Part shown: in pieces, positions 59,268-64,000 of the stretch
Layout of the letters: each line of letters starts with the position of its first letter
Position numbering within the stretch: the first letter of the stretch is position 1
NCBI GenBank assembly: GCA_024349245.1
Contig: JALDNG010000099.1
Span: forward strand, 2,924,501-2,988,500
Reading direction: 5' to 3'
DNA: 64,000 bases
Source of the DNA: Neodontobutis hainanensis
Lineage: Eukaryota; Chordata; Actinopteri; Gobiiformes; Odontobutidae
The notes under the pieces: generated by a model
Told to the model about the DNA's origin: nothing
The model's database searches: none
The model's input: the letters and a program-made list of their open reading frames with translations, nothing else
Position numbers and translations under genes: made by a program

Positions 59268-59333
59268 GGGCCCCGCGGTCGGTCACGGCCCTGGCGGAGT
59301 GCCGAAGACGATCAAACTTGATCATCTAGAGAA
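58579..59333 (+). rRNA. 18S rRNA copy 2, 3' fragment, pseudogene
   Basis: Continues copy 2 after the transposon from ATCAAGAACGAAAATCGG to ATCAAACTTGATCATCTAGA, where it is cut short before the GTAACAAGGTTTCCG end. It has the same approximately 24-base deletion at CCCATAACCAAAG as copy 1, but keeps CTGAGTGGATCAGCGTG and CACACCGCCCGTCGC. It therefore reaches further 3' than copy 1. Confidence 0.9.
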
Positions 59334-60567
59334 ATCCTTTTTAAAACCTCTGATTCTCCCTTCCTGGTGTCAACTGCACCCACATGTACTATCAGCTGTT
59401 TAAGCCCTGTGTGTTTGGAAATGACTTGGGGAAGAAGAGCTGTTATATCAGAGACCATGGCACTTGGATAGCTGCATGTACCAAAACAACTATTGTTTAT
59501 GTCCCTGACAGCACCGTCTCAGCAACAGGATATCTCTGTCCTTCATTTTGGCATAGATTTTCTGTCTCTGTTTGCCTGGTGCTTTTCCACAGATTCATGT
59601 CTCCGGTTTTCCATAGAAAAAGTTTTATTTACTTTTACATTTACATTTACATTTACATTTATACATGATATCCTGAAGTGTATTTTACTCTAGTGACTTA
59701 GTAGCTCTAACAGTTCACTGGACTGGCATGCGAAAAGAATTAATGAGAACTAACGAGCAGCTGACACTGAGCATGCGCACGAGCAGGTGCACATACAGTG
59801 CATGCATACATTGCGTGATAGTCTTTCCAATTACATTAATGCGTGTGCGCATGCACGCTGACACTACGTGATCTACTCTCTATCTATAAATTTTAATTAG
59901 TTATTGATGAATCGGTTGAACTTCAATGATTCCGTCATTTAACAAAGCCTTGCTACAAGCTACTGACAGTTTTCATTTAACGTTGAAAGTATGTTTTTAA
60001 GGTTTTTAACGATTTCAAATATCAATAGTCAGCATTATTACTTTGTTTAAAAAAAAAAGAAGTCCATTTGTAACAATAGATTATTTCTTTATCACCTTTT
60101 CACCTCATTAAACAAACTGTAAAATGGTCTAAATCCCAAAAAAATGCTTTTCTCTATACTTCATATCATGGGGAACATTTTCACTTAATCATATTCTTGT
60201 AATTGAATTATATTACATTTATGAAATTAACACCAAACATAATCCATGTATTTAATTATGTTTCAGAAGTAGTTTTATAAAGGTAAAAATGCCCATAAAA
60301 GTAAAAAATCAATACGAGCTTATTGGAAAAAAGACAATATAAAAAACTTTATGACTCCACCATCCATGACAGTGCTAAACTCGTCAAAGTGCCAATAAAA
60401 TAAACACACTCAGCAAAATTTCCCATAATGATCATTGTCATTAAAATCACTGAATTGATATCAATATGATTGTATATCAATATTGAAGATCTTTACTGAA
60501 AAAGTAACTTTCTTAAAGCATTTCTATAAGATAAGAATGACACACTAACCATTGCTTTGTTTTGTAG
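59334..60567. other. No gene recognised
   Basis: After the 18S end there is a frame at 59384-59668 (GNDLGKKSCYIRDHGTWIAA and on) that I cannot assign. A GCATGC/GTGCGCATGC-rich patch with partial dyad symmetry lies near 59760-59860. The rest is AT-rich. Confidence 0.35.
59633..59663 (+). repeat. (TTTACA)n hexamer run
   Basis: About five units of TTTACA in tandem, followed by TTTATACATG. Confidence 0.9.
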
Positions 60568-60709
60568 ACCTCACTGACCCCAGAAATTTGACATACAATT
60601 GACCCCAACCACCACAATAGACATGACCGAATTAAACTTCCCACATAAGCCCCAGGAAGAGCCTACCCCCTCAAAAATGTGGACATCAAAAGCCTGCCAC
60701 CGCCAAATG
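60568..60709 (+). other. Possible orphan exon
   Basis: A segment bounded by TTTTGTAG and ATG/GTAAGTG, with an ATG at 60623 and an open frame MTELNFPHKPQEEPTPSKMW to the donor. No neighbouring exon on the same strand supports it and the family is unknown. A chance pairing of splice-like signals is quite possible. Confidence 0.25.
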
Positions 60710-60959
60710 GTAAGTGCATTAAAATGTTGTGGTTTGCATGTATTAATGATCGATTATTAGGCGCTTTTGTATTTCCTCATTAATTATCCCAGTCAACAAT
60801 TTGATCTCACAATGATGTCACTATGAGCTCACAATATTCTCATGGTGCGGTCATAATGTGAGTGTCACAGTGAACTAAAAGTGTAACCACACTGTGTGTT
60901 CATACTTTGTTCTCAACATGAGGTCACTGCACAATCACAGTGCACTCATACTGTGGTGG

Positions 60960-61628
60960 AAATATGAGGTCACATCACACTCACTGAGTGCTCACACTGT
61001 GGTCACTGAGTGCTCACACTGTGCTCACACTGTGCTCATACTGTGGTCACTGAGTGCTCACACTGTGCTCATACTGTGCTCACACTGTGGTCATTGAGTG
61101 CTCACACTGTGCTCACACTGTGCTCATACTGTGCTCATACTGTGGTCACTGTGTGCTCACACTGTGCTCACACTGCTCACACTGTGCTCATACTGTGGTC
61201 ACTGCGTGCTCACACTGTGCTCATACTGTGGTCACTGAGTGCTCACACTGTGCTCATACTGTGCTCATACTGTGGTCACTGTGTGCTCACACTGTGCTCA
61301 TACTGTGCTCATACTGTGGTCACTGTGTGCTCACACTGTGCTCATACTGTGCTCATACTGTGGTCACTGAGTGCTCACACTGTGCTCACACTGTGCTCAC
61401 ACTGTGCTCATACTGTGGTCACTGAGTGCTCACACTGTGCTCATACTGTGCTCACACTTTTGTCACTGAGTGCTCACACTGTGGTCACTGAGTGCTTACA
61501 CTGTGCTCATACTGTGGTCACTGTGTGCTCACACTGTGCTCACACTGTGCTCACACTGTGGTCACTGAGTGCTCACACTGTGGTCACTGTGTGCTCACAC
61601 TGTGGTCACTGAGTGCTCATACTGTGAG
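60960..61628 (+). repeat. 11-bp tandem array
   Basis: Dozens of 11-mers of the types GTGCTCACACT, GTGCTCATACT and GTGGTCACTGA in varying order. Degenerate units (GAGCTCACAAT, GTGGAAATATG) extend to the inverted end at 60785. Since 11 is not a multiple of three, stop-free frames encoding Cys/His/Thr-rich repeats arise and are not genes. Confidence 0.95.
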
Positions 61629-62151
61629 ATCACCATATAAAACCACTATGCAATAATTGTTAGTTCACTGTTATCTAAAATGATTCAGTTAACTCAAACT
61701 TTTACACCCACATTCGTTATTTCCATCAATAAAAACAATCAAACAAAAAGTCAGCTTTTTCCTTTATTTGGTTTCCTTTTCAGCCTGGTGTTGGTGTTGG
61801 ACAAAAATTGCTACTTGGCGAATACATTCGCGTCTGGTGTTGTTCTGGTGGTTACTTTTAGCTTCTTCACCTCTATTTCATTTTGTTTGTGAAAAGACCT
61901 GACACATTCTAAAAACTCAAAGAGCAAGGTGTTAACATTTTAATTTCTATAGCAGCATCCAGATGCACAAACCAAAACTTAAACTGTCTATGTCTGTTAT
62001 ACAGACAGAGAACATTGTCTGACGCTATGCTTTTTAAAGCCTGTCTCACCATCTCACCTATATTGGAGCTGCCGTGAGTATGGATGAGATAGTGTACCTG
62101 ACAAAAACATACATAATATTGTCAAGATTAAAATATACCAGGCTTCAACAT

Positions 62152-62596
62152 TTATTTTACATGGTATCTGCTGCTGCTGCAAAAAAAAATAAAAAAATAA
62201 AACTGTGGCTTTGTTGTAAAAATAAAAGCAAAATTTATATAATAGTACAACATAAAGCTCTCCATAATTTTTGTCTTCTTCAAGCCTCTGACAGAAGGCT
62301 TCAAAGTTTCAAAGCTGGAAAACAGTTGTTGTTTAAAAAGTTCCTCATGGGCATCTTCTTCTGCCCGCTTCATGAGAACAGCCTTAACTTTTGCCAAGTC
62401 ATTCATGATGACAGCTTGTCTCTGTTCCAGCATTTGAATTTGTTGGAGAATCTTAGTATTCAGATCTGAAAAAATGTAAAGTCAGATTGTTATATAGCAA
62501 AGGATGTTTTATGTCTGTATAAATAAATAATGTCTAATCACATACCAAACAATTTCTCCATGGTGACTTTGCATTTTGTTTCCTTTGGTTCCTTCC
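62152..62596 (-). pseudogene. Coiled-coil gene fragment of inverted-repeat element
   Basis: Two minus-strand exons. The first, 62546-62596, reads KEPKETKCKVTMEKLFG between ACAG and GTATGT. The second, from 62465 after TTTTTTCAG, continues in phase with LNTKILQQIQMLEQRQAVIM, NDLAKVKAVLMKRAEEDAHE and LFSSFETLKPSVRGL, then drifts into low-complexity residues before a stop at 62152. The heptad-like middle suggests a coiled coil near the C-terminus of a transposon protein. A resemblance to the region before DUF4806-type domains is only an impression. A further upstream exon ending HCRN/GTGAGT near 63390 is possible. Confidence 0.4.
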
Positions 62597-63666
62597 CTGT
62601 TATCAAAATTACATACATAAGGTCAGTGAAATTGCAGTTATCTAAATCAGTTATATTGTTTCTATATTTATTTTTCTACATCAATTAAACCCACTCTCAC
62701 TGATTACTGTATTTGATAATAGTTTAAAAAGTCTTCTTTGGACAATTGTTGTGTATCCTAAAGAAAGTGTGTATCATAAAGTACTTTAAACTACACTTTT
62801 GTAGATCTACACTTTACATTCTTAATGATGTAGCGTTGCATCTGATGTCTGGGTAAAGTTGCTTGTTATGTTAATAAGAGGATGAATGTCAGTCACTTTG
62901 AGTTTTGGTAACAGGAAGTGACATTGAAGCTTTAACATAAAACAGCTACAGTTCCGCTGATAGAAGTTGTTGTTAAAAAACTAGTCATATAGCGTGGTGA
63001 AATAAGGCTTTTTATCTTTAATATGAGTGTCTAAGAGTAGGCATACTTCATCTTTTTATCCAAAGAGCAATGATAGTTTACGCTATTCCACCAGTGCAGC
63101 ATTCTTGCTTACTGTTGTTTTACAGCGCTTGTTAATTATTGAAATAAGTATAAATGAAAAAAAAAGTATATAATGAAATATAAAATTAGTAATGTTGTAA
63201 TGATCTGACATAACAGGCCTAACAATTCGCAAATACTGATATGCAAACTAGCTGCAGCTAGCAATTTTGGTGTGATTACTGAATGTAAACTGGCTGGTGC
63301 ACATGTAGCATGTGTGAGCAGTACTCTGCTAAAAAAAAAAAAAGACCAGACCACATTGCACATCTGAAAGTATGTAAAAGGCCACTCACCATTTCTGCAA
63401 TGTAACAATGCCATGCACAACTTTTCCTTCTTCTTTACATGTTTTATGGTGGTTGGAAGACCAGCTTAGATGGTGCATTTACCACCGCCAACTGGACCGA
63501 AGTGTGAAGCATTCACAATGAGCTCACACTTTACACACATGCTGAGGATCACAGTATGAGGATCAGATGAACTCACCTTGAGCTCACGCACATGCTGAGG
63601 ATCACAGTATGAGGATTGTGTGATGTCATTGTGATCATCGCATGATCTCACGTGTTGACTGGGATA

Positions 63667-64000
63667 GCTATCCCGTACGTAAAAAACTAGCCTCAATAAT
63701 GATGATAATAATTTAAATACAACTACTTACAACAAACAATACACACATCTTACCCCACTACAATGCCTACATAACCACAATGTCATAAACGCCTCACCAA
63801 TCAGCACTACATTCTTGCCACAATTATAGCAAGCACTCAAACATCCACATCCCCAGCACTGCAAATAACTAACACTCCTCTAGATCATTGCTCCTCAAAC
63901 CTGTTCTGGCTTCACAGCACCACAGCACAATTCGGATACCTCACTCATCAACAGATTGTCCAACACTTTAACTGATTAATAAACATTACAAGACTTAGAA
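63667..64000. other. No feature recognised
   Basis: AT-rich sequence after the inverted-repeat element. There are no supported exons, and no repeat that I recognise. Confidence 0.4.

Larger units (their letters stand above)
60785..63666 (-). mobile_element. Inverted-repeat element, superfamily unknown
   Basis: TATCCCAGTCAACA at 60785 and TGTTGACTGGGATA at 63653-63666 are exact inverted ends. Similar GATCTCAC/GAGCTCAC subterminal motifs lie on both sides (60810-60960 and 63505-63655). I could not find a convincing target duplication. Inside are an 11-bp tandem array next to the left end and exon-like coding on the minus strand. Confidence 0.6.

Noticed and set aside
59740..59870. GCATGCGCAC/GTGCGCATGC-rich patch as a hairpin element
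   Set aside because: Dyad symmetry is partial and there are no flanking duplications or related copies in the window.
61010..61612. 200-codon Cys/His-rich frame that looks like a metal-binding repeat protein
   Set aside because: Translation of the 11-bp tandem array; other frames are equally open.

Overview
The window looks like teleost fish nuclear DNA from a repeat-rich, probably heterochromatic region close to ribosomal DNA. It carries fish-type Tc1, hAT, PIF/Harbinger and LINE elements, a vertebrate-type 18S rRNA sequence and spliceosomal GT/AG introns. I see no convincing intact host protein gene. Nearly all recognisable coding sequence belongs to mobile elements.

Layout, left part (1-21.85 kb): a CA microsatellite, a decayed Tc1-like copy, a LINE reverse-transcriptase scrap, and an internally deleted hAT element (6705-8425) with a perfect 8-bp target duplication. 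Two near-identical PIF/Harbinger copies follow (11777-16520), head to tail and sharing one TAA. Next come a possible host promoter/first exon (about 16.54-16.78 kb), a TTAA-flanked Kolobok-like element (16866-20103), and the 5' part of a LINE with an esterase ORF1 and the start of an endonuclease ORF2.

Centre (21.85-52.3 kb): blocks of an AT-rich satellite with a 40-bp monomer. Two copies (A 27189-34019, B 38426-45237) of a 6.8-kb DNA transposon sit in it. The transposon has TIRs of about 270 bp and a GTCATT 6-bp target duplication. Each copy carries two convergent, intron-bearing genes: an rve/IS3-type DDE transposase on + and a 343-aa RING-like protein on -. The copies lie in an approximately 11.2-kb tandem duplication of satellite plus transposon. 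Copy A keeps the RING-like gene open across six exons. Copy B keeps the transposase core. A minus-strand LINE (47037-50314) is inserted in the satellite with a 5-bp duplication.

Right part (52.3-64 kb): rDNA fragments are embedded in the satellite. One is a 5'ETS-18S-ITS1 piece. A second 18S fragment begins directly at a satellite edge and is split by a 2.2-kb IS630-Tc1-type transposon inserted at a TA. Downstream is another inverted-repeat element (60785-63666) with an 11-bp tandem array and a minus-strand coiled-coil reading frame.

The strongest candidate for something little described is the two-gene A/B transposon, above all its RING-like partner protein. Length differences between duplicated copies fall at homopolymers and CpG sites, so part of the structure and some lesions could come from long-read sequencing or assembly.
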